Shown in pieces: positions 33,600 to 45,600 of a stretch of DNA of 64,000 nt; positions within the stretch are counted from its first letter, which is position 1; each line of letters opens with the position of its first letter. Below the pieces are notes generated by a model. That model saw only the letters and a program-made list of their open reading frames with translations. It ran no database searches and was not told the DNA's origin. This DNA comes from Acrasis kona (taxonomy: Eukaryota > Heterolobosea > Eutetramitea > Acrasida > Acrasidae): contig JAOPGA020001024.1 of NCBI GenBank assembly GCA_026419775.2, positions 19,324 to 83,323 on the forward strand. Direction: 5' to 3'. The translations under genes were made by a program, and so were the position numbers.

Positions 33600-34535
33600 T
33601 TATTTCAAAACCTCTCCTGTCTTCTTCAAACCGCTTCTAATTCCAAGTATGTCATTCAACGAAACACCCATTGTTCCAGTCTTTTTATTGGAAGATGATG
33701 AGTTATCGATCATGGGTGGGGGAAGATTTGGGGGAGGTGGTGCACTTGATGGAGCTTTGATTGGCTTGTCTCTTGGATCTAATTCCTTCCTCCATATTTC
33801 TGCATGTGATATTCTCTCTAGTTTTTCGAAATCACCTTTTGGAACATCAACTTCTGATGTCTTCTTTGATTGCTCTTCAATCTAAAAAATGTTATACTCC
33901 AACAAAATCCATCATTTTACCTTTGCAAGTTCGTCTGGATTAAATACATGTGTCAAAGTAACTTTCGACCGTTTGGGAACGGGCTTCTTCCTTCCAAGAG
34001 TATAAACCGTTCTCTCCTTTTCTTTTCTTGCTGACTTCAACCTCTCTCCAATGTCTCCTTCAGGAGTATCAAGAACGACTTTTTGTACTTCCGCTTCAAT
34101 TGGAGTTAGTACCAAAGGATTTATAATTGGTTTGAACGGTTGCTTTGTGACGGTAGCAGCAGTGGTCACAGATGAAACAGGCGTTTTTGTTAAAACTTCG
34201 ACTGCAGGATCTGTTAACTGGGGCTTAGGACTAGAAACGTTTGATATTACAGGAGGTGATGGTACAGGAGGTTTAGCAAATGCGACTTGATCGATTTGGG
34301 GTGCTTGTTGCACAATTTCCGTTTTGGTTTGAGGAATTGGTTCAGTATGTGCAGTCGAACTTTGAATGGTATCAACCTCCACCTCCTCAGATTCTTTCTC
34401 ATCTTGCTCTTTAAGAAGCTTCAAAACATAATTAATGATCCCTGTTAATAGCAATAATAATTTTGCACTAATGAATTCAATAAAGAGTAATGTTTTATCT
34501 TACATGAGACCTTGATCACTCCCACTGGTCTCCAT
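33600..34535 (-). CDS. Proline-rich protein with C-terminal WH2-like motif (3 exons)
   Basis: Exons 34535-34504, 34467-33921 and 33881-33600 with introns of 36 and 39 nt give 286 residues; the codon sum is exact. The first exon has only 10 codons plus two bases. A short hydrophobic helix (AKLLLLLTGIINYVLKLL, residues about 12-29) is followed by a Thr/Pro/Val-rich disordered region. The C-terminus has APPPPNLPPPM and SLNDILGIRSGLKKT, which resembles a WH2 actin-binding motif (amphipathic helix plus LKKT). A membrane-tethered actin regulator is a reasonable inference, but the WH2 match is short and I do not recognise the whole protein. Confidence 0.55.
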
Positions 34536-34798
34536 TTTTGTGTAATATGAATGACATTGAAGTGTGACCGTTACAATTGACCGGACAACCGCTTCATGTA
34601 GGTGAGCAAATAACCAGATGAAGATGTAATGGAACCAGGAATTTTTATTATCCGCAGATATATAGCGAGTGGAAATTAAATCGACCAAGATTCACACCTA
34701 AACTTCTATAAAAGCAGCGTAGGAACAAACCAGACAGGAGTCATACATAACATTAAAACTCTCTTCACAGAATTAGATCGTACCTCACTGAAGAGTTT

Positions 34799-35950
34799 TT
34801 AGTCATTACTTTCCGACCAACCAGATACATTACCAACTCGAAATTGCAATGGAACTTCGAATTTTGTCAAACCATCCACTGTTAAAATATCGTTGACGCC
34901 GATTGATATCACATGTGTAGGTACTTTAGATCTCCTTCTCTTAAGTAAATCACTCTCAAGTGTAACATTTTTAAGTTTATCTTGTACGAACGAAAAGGTC
35001 TGCCTTTCCCCCTCCTCAATTAAAACTGATTCTGGATCTCTACGATCCTTACGAGCAGTAACTGGTTGTGATTTAGGTGAGTTTAAAGGCAAGCCGCGAT
35101 TGTTCAAAACTTCAGCTTTGTGCTTCTTTACAAATCGACGAGGTGGTGCTGAAAGATTTGTTCTTGCTTCGTATCGAGGGGATAAATCAGATATGGATTT
35201 TTTTGGAGATGTTGGTTTCTCAGACAGATGCAACCGAGGAGAATGAAGGACGAACTCGCCACTATCCTCGTCGTCCATAAACTTGCCTAGTTTTATTTTG
35301 GCTCTACAACGGGCCGATACAGGCAGTCGTTTATAAAGGCTTCTCGGAGTAGAATTATCTATTGGTAATGTATGCACATCAATGTCATTAACGTAGAGCT
35401 TTCTTCTAATGTCTACTGTGTGTAGGGCATCAATTGAAGGCAACCTGTGCGTCCTTATTGGAATTATGCTCGGTGAAAGTGAGAAGACATCTTGTTCAAG
35501 TTCTTGCATTCTCTGTATTTTCTTGAATGTGTTGTAAAATGATTTGTCCTCCTCTTCAACGTCTTCGGATCTAGATACTACAATACTTCTTTTACGCGGC
35601 GACAGCTGTGGAGGATCGAATAAAATTTCAGCACTTTTTACTTCGGGTATTACTCTTTTCGACGGTGATGTGAAGGGTCTAACAGGTTCTGGCAATAGTT
35701 TTTTTGTTGGTACTCTTGCTGTTGCTGGGCGAACTACATTCTCTGTAACTTCTAGAACTGGTGGTGTGTTTTTTTTTGTGTGCGTTATATAAGACTCCCT
35801 CGGGAAGATTGAAGCTGAAGTCGATTTTGATGTAATTACGTGCTTTTCATCCCAATCCCTGGAAAATTTCTGCACCTCATTCGCATATCTTATGCTGCTT
35901 AAATCAAGATTGCAATTCTTTCGTACAAAAAAATCATCCTTTTTCTTCAT
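34799..35950 (-). CDS. Unknown disordered basic protein
   Basis: Not recognised. A single exon of 383 residues starting KKKDDFFVRKN. It is rich in Ser, Pro, Arg and Lys, with many short SP/TP sites (SPRKRS, SPKKSIS, TSPSKRV) and no predicted domain, signal peptide or membrane segment. The C-terminal 60 residues (VPTHVISIGVNDILTVDGLTKFEVPLQF) look more ordered. The SP/TP density suggests regulation by proline-directed kinases, perhaps in the cytoskeleton or cell cycle (inference). Confidence 0.6.
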   Translation of the reverse strand: MKKKDDFFVRKNCNLDLSSIRYANEVQKFSRDWDEKHVITSKSTSASIFPRESYITHTKKNTPPVLEVTENVVRPATARVPTKKLLPEPVRPFTSPSKRVIPEVKSAEILFDPPQLSPRKRSIVVSRSEDVEEEDKSFYNTFKKIQRMQELEQDVFSLSPSIIPIRTHRLPSIDALHTVDIRRKLYVNDIDVHTLPIDNSTPRSLYKRLPVSARCRAKIKLGKFMDDEDSGEFVLHSPRLHLSEKPTSPKKSISDLSPRYEARTNLSAPPRRFVKKHKAEVLNNRGLPLNSPKSQPVTARKDRRDPESVLIEEGERQTFSFVQDKLKNVTLESDLLKRRRSKVPTHVISIGVNDILTVDGLTKFEVPLQFRVGNVSGWSESND

Positions 35951-36080
35951 TATACATTGTGTATTGTAGATTTCACTTGTGTACTTTGTAAGGTTAACCG
36001 TAAAAGTATGTTGGCCTGATATATTTATTTGTAACAGTTCATAAAGTTGTACCTCAGTTTACCAAATCAAACAATAAATT

Positions 36081-39000
36081 ATGACAGACATAAAGTTGAG
36101 GGAGTTTTATTTCGGAACATCGACGCTTAATTTTCTTAAAAATCTAGACAAAGACGCATCGGAGCCTTTCAAAGATGCTTCATTTGTTACAGCAAACGAA
36201 CATTTGATTTATGTCGAGCACATGATGGACTGGTAAATACAGTACTTACAAATCAAAATAATTTCGTAGGGTAAAAAGAGAATTCCATGCAGTGTATTTG
36301 AAAAATGATCAACGTACGAATTCTGATCTTGATTAACTTAGTAATTGTAGATCAACAAACGATTGAAAGAACAAACGGAGTACTAAGGATGCTAACATCT
36401 ACTTTTGATCAGATTCAATCCTACATTAATAAGAGACTCGACTTGACACCAGAGAAATCAAAGCCTCGCATCGTGCGAATGTGCAAAGAGCTGGAGCTCA
36501 CACCAAAAGAGTCAAAAGCAGTAATGTTGGTACTAGCGGCACAATGCGCAACTGATTTGGCTCAGTTTGAAAATAACAACGTTGGACCACTCGCAAAGTT
36601 CTGTGGTATGGACGCAAGTGAAATGCTCAAGTTCACAGATGAACAAAGGAACCACATTAAACAAAAGTAATCTTTTTCTCCATCTCACCCATTCATCAAT
36701 CAATAGTTTGATCCAAATTGATGTTTCCTACCGCGACGCACTCACTTCATCCGTTCTCAAAATGCCGAAGGAGGTCATGACAGCATTATGCGGGTTCACG
36801 CTTTCCGCAGAAGAATTTTTAAAAATTGATAACACTGCTTTATCAAAAGTAATACTCGAAGAAGAGGGCTCTACAGGGTATACAGAATCCGCTCAACAAT
36901 CATCCGATCTAACCAACGATCGACAACAACAACAAATGACCATAGATCAGGAACTCGCATCGCTCGAAGAACAATTAAGCGACACCAATTTAACTCAAGA
37001 AGAAGAAGGCGAGTTCGACCTGTACGCATACATGAAGAACGAAAAAGCAAACGGTAATCAAGATGAAGCATCTGCAACAAAAATGGAAGAATTGGATCCT
37101 TCGGCATTACAACCTTACGAAAATGACATTGATTACCTCGATGATGGATTCCAATACATTTCGACATTAATCAGAATACGAAAATTAGAGGTCGAAAAAG
37201 ACGATCCCGATAGAAATTTGAACTCTGGAGAAAGAGCCGCTGCATTTGCAAAAATTAGAGAATTACAAGCAAAGCAACGCATGTTGAAAGCAAAATGCGA
37301 AAAACGAATTCAAATCACGATCGACAATAAGGGCTTTGTTCCCCGATTAGAACGATTGGCGCGCATCAGAAATTTAACTCCATTCGATCAAAAGATTTTA
37401 TTGTGCCTGGTTGGCTTCATCATTTCGCACGACATGACCGTTGCATTAGGTAACGATCAATTCAGGAGTTGGCACAATAACATTACGGTCGGATCGCTAC
37501 TCTTTGTTTTATGTTCGAATCTCAAATCTAGAATTTCACATCGAAAACATTTTTATAAAAAATCGTGTTTGGTGAGAGATGGAATGGTGTATGTGGACGA
37601 GAAATCAACGAACGATCTATTCGATTGTGGAGTGAGCGTCGATAGAAGAATGATGGATTACATCACTGGATTGGATTGTGAATTGGATGAATTGGTACAA
37701 GGAAGTCGATTGTACAAATCAAACGTGACCGTAGATCAAGTGATTTTGCCCGACGATAAGAAACAATTGATTATGGACTCCACCACTCATTACCAACACT
37801 TGAAAATGATCAGGAATCGATTAGGATATCATTCCGACGAACACACCAGTGGCGGAGGTCTCATTTTATTGTTTTTTGGAGAGAGCGGAACTGGAAAGAC
37901 CATGATGGCCAATGCACTCTCCAATCACTTGCATAAAAAAATACTCACCGTAAATTACTCGGTTGCTACCCAAGGAAGTAACATTTTGAGATTTGTATTC
38001 AGAGAAAGTAAAATTAACGACGCTTTGTTGTTTTTGGATGAATGCGAAGGATTTTTCGAAAGTAGAGATAAGAGATTGAATCCAGACGTGACTGGTTTCT
38101 TGGCCGAAATCGATAAGCATGATGGATTGATCATCATGGCTACGAATAGAGCTTTTGATTTGGATCAAGCGATGCATCGTAGAATAACACTAGCTGTGGA
38201 ATTCACTGCTCCTGATGTGGTCAGTAGAATGAATATTTGGAGGGAGCAATTGCCTCTAAAGGTTGATTCTTCTTGGTTAAGTAAACAAGTTGATATCGAG
38301 AGGTTAGCTATGGACTATGAATTGACGGGTGGGTTAATTAAAAATGCAGCCATGCAAGCGTTAGGTTTTGCAGTGGCACGTGATAGTCAAAATGTATTGG
38401 TGTCACAATCAGATTTGGAGAGAGCTGCAAGATTACAATTGAAGGGAATTGCTCAAAGTAATGAATTCGATAGAAGAATCATACCAAAGCGTTCTTTGAA
38501 TGATTTGGTACTCGACGAAGATCTTTTAAAGAGGTTAAAAGATGTTATTGAGTATGATAAGGTCAAAAATGTCCTGTATGGTCGATGGGGATTTGCAGAT
38601 TCTAAAAAAGGAGGCACCAGCGTGTTGATTTCTGGACCACCTGGTTCTGGAAAGAGCATGTGTGCTGAAGTACTTGGTTATGAGTTGGGTAGTGCATTAA
38701 AGGTTGTCGATGTGATGAGTATTATATCTCAATACACTTTTAATACTAGTAAAAACATTGAGACTCTTTTTAAGGAGGCTAAAAAAACAGGTGCCATCAT
38801 TGTAATGGAGATGAGTACCGGTAACATGTCAAAGTCATCTGATTCAAAATTGGATCAGAGCATTACTAACTTGTTATATAACATTGAACACTATGATGGC
38901 GTGATTGTGTTGATTACCGATGCTAATTCGGTAGATGACATGTTATTGAGTCGGTTTAGATTTGTAATACAGTTGAAACAACCGGACGAGTTACAAAGAG

Positions 39001-39257
39001 TCAAGTTGTGGCGCTCTTGTATTCCTAATCAAGTACCTCTTGATGGTGATGTAGATTTTAAGAAACTTGCTAAAACGTTTCATCGGTTTAGTGGTGGTGC
39101 TATTTATAGTGCCGCTTTTCGTGCTTGTTGTAAAGCTGTTCTTGACAGGAGGGACCTTGTGAATATGAACATGCTGGTGGAAGCTGCAGAAATGGAACAG
39201 GAGAATCAAGAGACGAATCAATGGAAAACAAACGCAATAAAGTATATTTATTCTTGA
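36081..39257 (+). CDS. Tandem AAA ATPase with an active first and degenerate second module
   Basis: Four exons (36081-36232, 36270-36313, 36351-36666, 36707-39257) with introns of 37, 37 and 40 nt give 1,020 residues. The N-terminal 540 residues are helical with an acidic, Gln-rich linker (about 36890-37120). AAA-1 has Walker A GESGTGKT (near residue 560), Walker B LLFLDECEGF, sensor ATNR and an RR pair in the Arg-finger position. AAA-2 has Walker A GPPGSGKS (near 815), but its Walker B reads IIVMEMST, lacking the catalytic Asp-Glu. The arrangement resembles large bacterial two-AAA ATPases with an N-terminal unknown region more than known eukaryotic Cdc48/NSF types. Substrate unknown. Confidence 0.85.
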
Positions 39258-39775
39258 ATAAATGTTGAGAAAAGTTGATTTGAATTGTACCCCCAAACTC
39301 AGTTGGCTAACTTGAATTACTTTCTGGTATGTTTCAATGAAAGATTTGATTGATGTAGATTCATTGATTGTCATAAAATTGTACTTGGATGTTCCAAAGT
39401 ATATCCAGGTTCTTAAAGGTTATAATAATTGGTCCTGGACGAAATAGTTTCTGAAGCTGACAGTACTCAACGTACGTTGTTCAACCACAATGCGATTTAT
39501 GATTTTGTCAATGTTCAAGTTTTCTATCTAACGTGGTCTTACCACAATGCTCTAACATTGGGGTTTATGCGACTATTCTACATCTCCCACGATCAACTTC
39601 CAACAAGACTTTTGTTTATTCGTTTGTTCTCTGAATGGCAAACATATTAATCTCCACCGACGATAATTCTTACTAACGTCCTGCAGGCGCTGCTCATGCT
39701 TGATAGGCAACTTGGTAGCTCAATTTTTTTGTTGAGGCTTGTTCAAATTTTCACACAAATAAACAACCATCCAAG
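39258..39775. other. Intergenic region with a possible small gene
   Basis: 518 bases between two plus-strand genes. Besides the weak candidate at 39337-39650 there is AT-rich sequence leading to the RLP24 start. Confidence 0.45.
39337..39650 (+). CDS. Possible small or decayed gene
   Basis: An ATG at 39337 opens KDLIDVDSLIVIKLYLDVPK. A second open frame (39429-39650) ends in RLLFIRLFSEWQTY. Short GT-AG segments could join them, but several alternatives exist (one implied intron would be only 29 nt), so the structure is unresolved. The second frame has a faint look of a RasGEF N-terminal motif. It could be a relic. Confidence 0.25.
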
Positions 39776-40390
39776 ATGAGGATTCTAGACTGCTCAATGT
39801 GCGGTGCACCTATGTACCCAGGACACGGCTCCACTTTCGTCCGCAATGATGCAAAGGTATACATCAAATCCATTAAAAATAATTAAACATTGTAGGTCTT
39901 CCGTTACTGCTCGAAGAAATGTCGTAAGCTGTTTGTAAGAAAGGTCAATCCACGCAGACTCAGATATTCCAAAGCATACAGACGGACGCACAACAAAGAG
40001 TTGTCTATGGATACAACATTCGACTTTGAAAAAGTTCGCAACAGACCACCCAAGTATGACAGAGAATTATATGCTTCCACTATTGCAGCAATTAAGAGAG
40101 TTAACAGTATACAATACAAGAGACAACGCTCATTCTACTTTAACCGCATGCGCAGCAGCATGAAGATTCGCAAGATGGCCGTTCAAAGAGAAATCAAGAC
40201 CAACTTGTCTCTTGCAATCAATCCAGTTGCCGTACCTAAATTGTTGGCTGATAAGATTAGAATGAATAGTAACAGTATCCTAACACAGGAGTTGAAGTTA
40301 CAAGCAGGAACAACGAACTCAGTTGTAGTTAGAAGAGACCAACCAGAAGGTTCGGATAGTGATGAAGATTCAGATGTTGAGGTCGAATAA
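39776..40390 (+). CDS. RLP24: Ribosome biogenesis protein RLP24 (eL24-like)
   Basis: Exons 39776-39856 and 39896-40390 over a 39-nt intron give 191 residues. The N-terminal zinc-binding eL24 fold is complete: [32 protein letters not shown]. The following [21 protein letters not shown], with the downstream [11 protein letters not shown], separates RLP24 from the cytosolic ribosomal protein eL24. RLP24 occupies the eL24 site on nucleolar/cytoplasmic pre-60S particles and recruits the AAA ATPase Drg1. The C-terminus is acidic ([12 protein letters not shown]). It is convergent with SF3B5, whose stop lies 21 bases beyond. Confidence 0.93.
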
Positions 40391-40411
40391 AATTTTATTG
40401 TTATTTTATTG

Positions 40412-40714
40412 TTACATTCCTTCTTCCTTCTTTGGTGGTGTTCCACAGGGTCTTAACATTTTTTCTAGGCAGTTATATCTTACACGTGCTATTGGTTCAT
40501 TTTCAGCAACAGCGAATAACGACAATAAAGAAGAGTGTCCTATGTATGAGGCATAGCTGTCGCGGTGTTGGTTTATTGCCCATTCACTAAAAAGATGTTA
40601 AAAGCAAAGATGAAATTTAAATCCATACTATTTTGTGATATCGGCGTGTCCGGTTCCGACATATTTATTTTGCAAATGTTCGACTTGTGTATTTAGGTTG
40701 AAACGATCAGACAT
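40412..40714 (-). CDS. SF3B5: Splicing factor SF3b subunit 5 (SF3b10/Ysf3)
   Basis: Exons 40714-40629 and 40586-40412 over a 42-nt intron give 86 residues, the same length as the animal protein. The sequence follows the family end to end: LEHLQ-like VEHLQNKYVGTGHADITK, YEWAINQHRDSYASYIGH, ENEPIARVRYN and MLRPCGTP. SF3b5 is a small scaffold in the U2 snRNP SF3b complex that contacts SF3b1 and Rds3/PHF5A. The phase-2 splice supplies the Tyr before EWAIN. The start codon is 64 bases from that of the divergently transcribed PRP4 kinase. Confidence 0.95.
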
Positions 40715-40778
40715 GTTTACTCAAAATCTAATTTGACTCAACCCAACGTTAATTGAAGTCGTTGAAGCTTTCGAAGAA
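40715..40778. promoter_or_regulatory. 64-bp bidirectional intergenic promoter region (SF3B5 / PRP4K)
   Basis: Only 64 bases separate the start codons of two divergently transcribed spliceosome genes, so 5' UTRs and core promoter elements must share this segment. No named element is recognised in it. Confidence 0.55.
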
Positions 40779-42632
40779 ATGTCATACCGTTCAAAGAGAA
40801 GTGATGACAGAGGTGACGATAGGAGAGGCGACGATAGGAGAAGCGATTATAAAAGAGACTATCGCAGAGATAGAGATGAAGGAAGAAGATCGCGCAAATC
40901 ACGCAGTCCAAGTCCTATTCGTAAACGATCTAGAAATCATTACGAAGATAATTACTCACATAATTCCCGTAATTCTAAACACAATACAAAAAGAGATGAA
41001 ATACCAAATCGAGATGAGAAATCAAGTAGAGGCGAAAAACCNAAAAAAGAAGAAAAACCAGTTTCATCAAAGAACAAAAAGCCGACAGAGGAACCCATTC
41101 CAAAACCAACGCCAACACCTACTCCTGTTGTGAATCAAATCGATGAAGAAGAACAGTACAAGAAGAGAATCGAAGAACAGCTTTTAAACCTAACAACCAA
41201 CGAGGAAGAACAAATCAAAATAGATCGAGAGAAGAGAAGACAACGTCTCTTACAAACATCGAACATACAAGAACAACAATCCATACAAGATCAACCCATC
41301 CAACCCATTCAAGAACAACAACAACCAGTCAAAGAACAAGATGAGACTGCCAAAGCTTCGGATCAAGAAAGAAACAATTTCCTACATCAGTTAGAACTAG
41401 AACGCAACAAGGCCGAAGCAAACCAACAACCATCAATTCCCATTCAAGACGAAAATCAAAAAGATGAAGAACAAGAAGATGACGAGTTCGACATGTTCAG
41501 CGACAAAGAACTACCGACGGTCACATCGGCACTTCACGGACCTCAATTATCAGCTCATCAATTACAACAATCAGATCATCCCAATCTCTCCGCCAATTGG
41601 AACGACGAAGAAGGATACTATTGTTTCCGAACCGGAGAAATACTCCAAGAACGTTTCCGCGTATTAGGGTTTCACGGAAAAGGAGTTTTCGGAAGCGTAC
41701 TAAAAGCAGCTGACATTCACAACGAAGAACAACTGGTGGCCATCAAAGTCCTTCGCAACAATGAATGGATGAAAAAATCAGGTCTCAAAGAAATCGAATT
41801 ACTACAAAAATTAAACGCATCGGACATTGACAACAATTGTCATTGCGTCACGTTCAAAACACATTTTCAATTCAGAAATCACTTGTGCTTAGTATTCGAG
41901 AGCTTAGATTTGGATTTACGAAACATTTTGAAGAAATATGGAAGAGAACAAGGTCGACAAGTGGGCATAAGCATGCAAGCTGTTTTATTGTATGCCAAAC
42001 AGTTATTTACTGCTCTTTTACACTTGAAAAAAAATCACATTCTACACGCAGATATCAAACCTGATAACATACTAGTAAACGAAAAGAGAAATAGCGTCAA
42101 GTTGTGTGATTTTGGAAGCGGAAGTGATATTAGCGATAACGCCATTACTCCGTACTTGGTAAGTCGTTTTTATAGAGCTCCTGAAATTGTATTGGGCATG
42201 AAATATGATTACGGAATCGATATTTGGAGCATAGGTTGCTCTTTATTTGAGTTATTTACTGGCGAGATTTTATTTGCCAGTAGAGATAACAATGACTTGT
42301 TATATAAGGTGCAACAAGTCAAAGGTAGCTTCAATCAGAAGATGCTTAAAAAATGTACTTTTAGAGAAAAGCATTTTGATGGGAATGGTGATTTTATGTA
42401 TAGACAAGTAGATGTGGTGACTGGTAATTACATGATTAGGAGAATGACTGGTGTGCCTCGAACCAGAGACATTAAATCATTGTTATTTGATGCAAATATG
42501 GATGGAGAACAAGGCGATACTAGAAGAAGGATTATACAATTTGCAGATTTATTAGAAAAGTGTTTGACTTTGGATCCTGCAAAGAGAATTACTGTGCAAG
42601 ATGCTCTCGAACATGATTTTTTAAAAGTGTGA
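40779..42632 (+). CDS. PRPF4B: PRP4-type splicing kinase (PRPF4B)
   Basis: A single exon of 617 residues. The N-terminus is RS/RD-rich (DDRGDDRRGDDRRSD, RKSRSPSPIRKRSR) as in PRP4K, then a long Gln/Glu/Pro-rich linker. Kinase domain about 285-615: GKGVFGSVLKA, VAIKVLRNN, the PRP4 hallmark LHADIKPDNILV, DFGSGSD, and ITPYLVSRFYRAPEIVLG with the activating Tyr of the DYRK/CLK group. PRP4K phosphorylates PRP6/PRP31 during tri-snRNP integration. One unresolved base (N) at 41042 makes residue 89 ambiguous. Divergent neighbour SF3B5 is also a splicing factor. The stop lies 6 bases from the end of the convergent kelch gene. Confidence 0.93.
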   Translation: MSYRSKRSDDRGDDRRGDDRRSDYKRDYRRDRDEGRRSRKSRSPSPIRKRSRNHYEDNYSHNSRNSKHNTKRDEIPNRDEKSSRGEKXKKEEKPVSSKNKKPTEEPIPKPTPTPTPVVNQIDEEEQYKKRIEEQLLNLTTNEEEQIKIDREKRRQRLLQTSNIQEQQSIQDQPIQPIQEQQQPVKEQDETAKASDQERNNFLHQLELERNKAEANQQPSIPIQDENQKDEEQEDDEFDMFSDKELPTVTSALHGPQLSAHQLQQSDHPNLSANWNDEEGYYCFRTGEILQERFRVLGFHGKGVFGSVLKAADIHNEEQLVAIKVLRNNEWMKKSGLKEIELLQKLNASDIDNNCHCVTFKTHFQFRNHLCLVFESLDLDLRNILKKYGREQGRQVGISMQAVLLYAKQLFTALLHLKKNHILHADIKPDNILVNEKRNSVKLCDFGSGSDISDNAITPYLVSRFYRAPEIVLGMKYDYGIDIWSIGCSLFELFTGEILFASRDNNDLLYKVQQVKGSFNQKMLKKCTFREKHFDGNGDFMYRQVDVVTGNYMIRRMTGVPRTRDIKSLLFDANMDGEQGDTRRRIIQFADLLEKCLTLDPAKRITVQDALEHDFLKV

Positions 42633-42638
42633 ATGTTG

Positions 42639-45600
42639 TTATGTCATTTCTTGTTCTAGTTGTTTTAACTCATAGTATTGAGATGTTGGTTCGGTGTCAG
42701 TGTCGTCATTGATGATTAAAGTAGATTGTTTGCTCATCTTTTTGCGTACCTGTATTTGTTCCCACTTTGTTCTGAAGATTTTAATTGTTAATAGTCTTTG
42801 TAGCAAGTTCTCGATTACGACCAGCAGTACTCCAAATCCGTTGAACATTCCTGCCAATCCTCCAACTACATTGGAGAAGATTGTTTGCATCGTGGATTTT
42901 GTTGAGCCTATTATTGATAGTGAGTTGATGGATTTGGAGACGAGAAATCTGATTGATACTCCATTTTGAACGTGAAATCTATTCTTGTCCACAGTTGAAC
43001 CTGCAGTGGAGTTGTACCACTCTGCGTGATAGCCTGTTACATAAGTAGTAGATTTGATTTCTGGTCTAAATTCATAATATGTGGGTACAAAAATAAAATA
43101 AATATTTGTGGACACGCTTCCTCTAAACAACTCTTCCTTGTTTGGTGGGTATACAGTGCCATTGATACTCATCATATTGATTTTGTTTGGGTTTGTTTGT
43201 AAAGGTAGACCAGAACTCAAAGTCAAATCCCACTGTATGGCGAAACCATAAGAGTTTTCTGAGGGTAGCTTGATTTCAACGTCTCCATCGGACCCAAATA
43301 AACTACAATTATAACACTTCCAAAATATACTGCAAGTGTCATTTTTGCTTTCGTTTGAAATGGTTGCATTGCCCACAAATCGCACACTTCTAACCTTAAA
43401 ATCGCTACAGTTTCCTCTATAACCCATCACTGTACTAGAAAAGAATATATCACCATAGCTATCATTCTTGTATAAAATTCCTGGTACCAACGTCTGTTGT
43501 AATACAAGGTTGTCAATGAAATATGGAACGATCAATGATGCTACGAATCCAGCAGCAGATACCGTAAACAATATTGTTAACAACCCTCCAAAAGTTGTTT
43601 TTTTTACCAATAAAAATTCACCGACCTCTGTAAAATGCTTTTTTGAAAATGTATCCAATGGCTTTAATAGTGTTCTTATCAACGAATGGTTGAATAAAGA
43701 TAACAGCCCAGCAGTTAGTAGAATTATTGCACAAATACTTGAAATTACTAATAAAGCAGATATAAGAACATAATTGCTGAATTGATCAGTCTTTTGGTAT
43801 GGTGGGTAGATATAATTTTGGAAGTCAACACCAGTTAAAGAATTGTCCTGAGATTGAGATGATCCTATTGGACACCATTCGCTTTGATTGCATGGAGTAC
43901 AATAAATGGTTGAATTCAAGCTGACAGTACCAAAGGGACAAGGCATGCAATTAGTTATGCTGTTAGCTGATTTAACACTGCTGTATAGCCCTGGAGGGCA
44001 TGGTGTGCAGCTTATTGAGTTGTACTTGTCAGAATAGGTACCAGCCGGACAAGCTCTACAGTAAAAACTTTTTGTTTCTGGATCGTATATAGATTGAGAA
44101 CCAGGAGAACACCGTACGCACTCTGACGAGTTCTTACCGGGTTTGCTTGGGTCACAAACAAAAGATTTTCTAAACGCCCACAAATCATTCAAAACTTCGT
44201 AGTTAGACCGACCTCCAAATACGAAGACATCACTACCAATTACATCCAAATCCAAATAGGCTCTACCAGGACTTATGCCACCATAAATTTTAAAGCTTGT
44301 TTTTTCTGTGTCGTATAAAACAATTTTGGTTGTAACCACTTCCCCATTAATATTTCTACTATGTGGATGAGCGCCGCCTACTAGAAGAAGCAGGGTTTCG
44401 CTAAATACTGTACAAGCAGATCCAGAGAACATATAGTTATAAAAAGTGCTCACACTTGAGTTCCATACAGTACTATAGGACAGCTCTAACGGATCAAAGT
44501 GATATAAGTACTTTCCAGGATTGTAGCCCGCGTCTCTACCTCCAACTATATATACGTCACTATTACCAGTCTTTAGAACACTGGAAAAATAGGAGGGTGG
44601 TGGTTGGTCAACTCTAACTTTATCGTCGATAGTCCATATGCTGGTGGCGTAGCAGTAGAACCATAAATCAGTTATAGGACCAGAGTTAAATCCGCCTAGC
44701 AAACACATGTTATCGCCACAAGGAGCTACAGAATGACCATATCTAGCAACAGGGAACGTTGTACCTTTATATGGCTGCTTCGACCAGAATGATGTAATTG
44801 GGTCATAGGCATACATGTCAGATGACGGACCATATTTACCTAGTCCTCCAAATATCCATAATTTCCCATTACTAAGCAGCGATGAGTGATAAGAAAGTCC
44901 AGAAGGATTATCTCCAAATTGTTCTCGAAGAGACCATTTTTGATTCATAATGTCAAACTGCCACATATCAGAGAAAATATCTCCTTGGATGTTTCTACCT
45001 CCATGAACAATCATAAATTCATCTACAATAAAAGTAATATGGCCTTCTCTAGGTTTTGGTCTTATTATAGTGCTCCACTTGTTTGTAGCCAAGTCATACT
45101 CCCAGTAATCCTCTAATGTACGAGAATCACTTGATCGTCCTCCATATATAATTACTTTGTTATATAGAACGGCTCCATTGTGGCTGAAACGACCTTGAGG
45201 AGTATTCTGGTCTTTTTCACTCTCTACATTAGTCCATTTCAATGATGCATAATCGAACTTCCACATGTCGCTTAAAACACCAGTGACGTCATTATAACCA
45301 CCGTGCACTACAAAAAACTTTTCGTTCACTCCGCATACCATATCATACCTAGGTGCCGGCCAAGGCGATCCGTCCGTTGGAATTTGTCTCCACTGGTTGC
45401 TATCAATATAATAGATCCACAACTCGTTACAAAAACCCATTCCAGTTAAGCCACCAAACAATATCTAAATAAGAATAAGAAAGAAGCTAATAGTTGAATT
45501 ACTTACCAATGTAGTTTCATTGATAGCGTTAATACATGGTAAAGTTCTTCCTATTGGCCCATTTATATAATTAAGCTTCGTCCAAGTATTGATAGAGGGT

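Noticed and set aside
41042-41042. Unresolved base N as a disrupted kinase gene
   Set aside because: The frame continues on both sides and the kinase domain is intact; it is only an ambiguous base in the linker.
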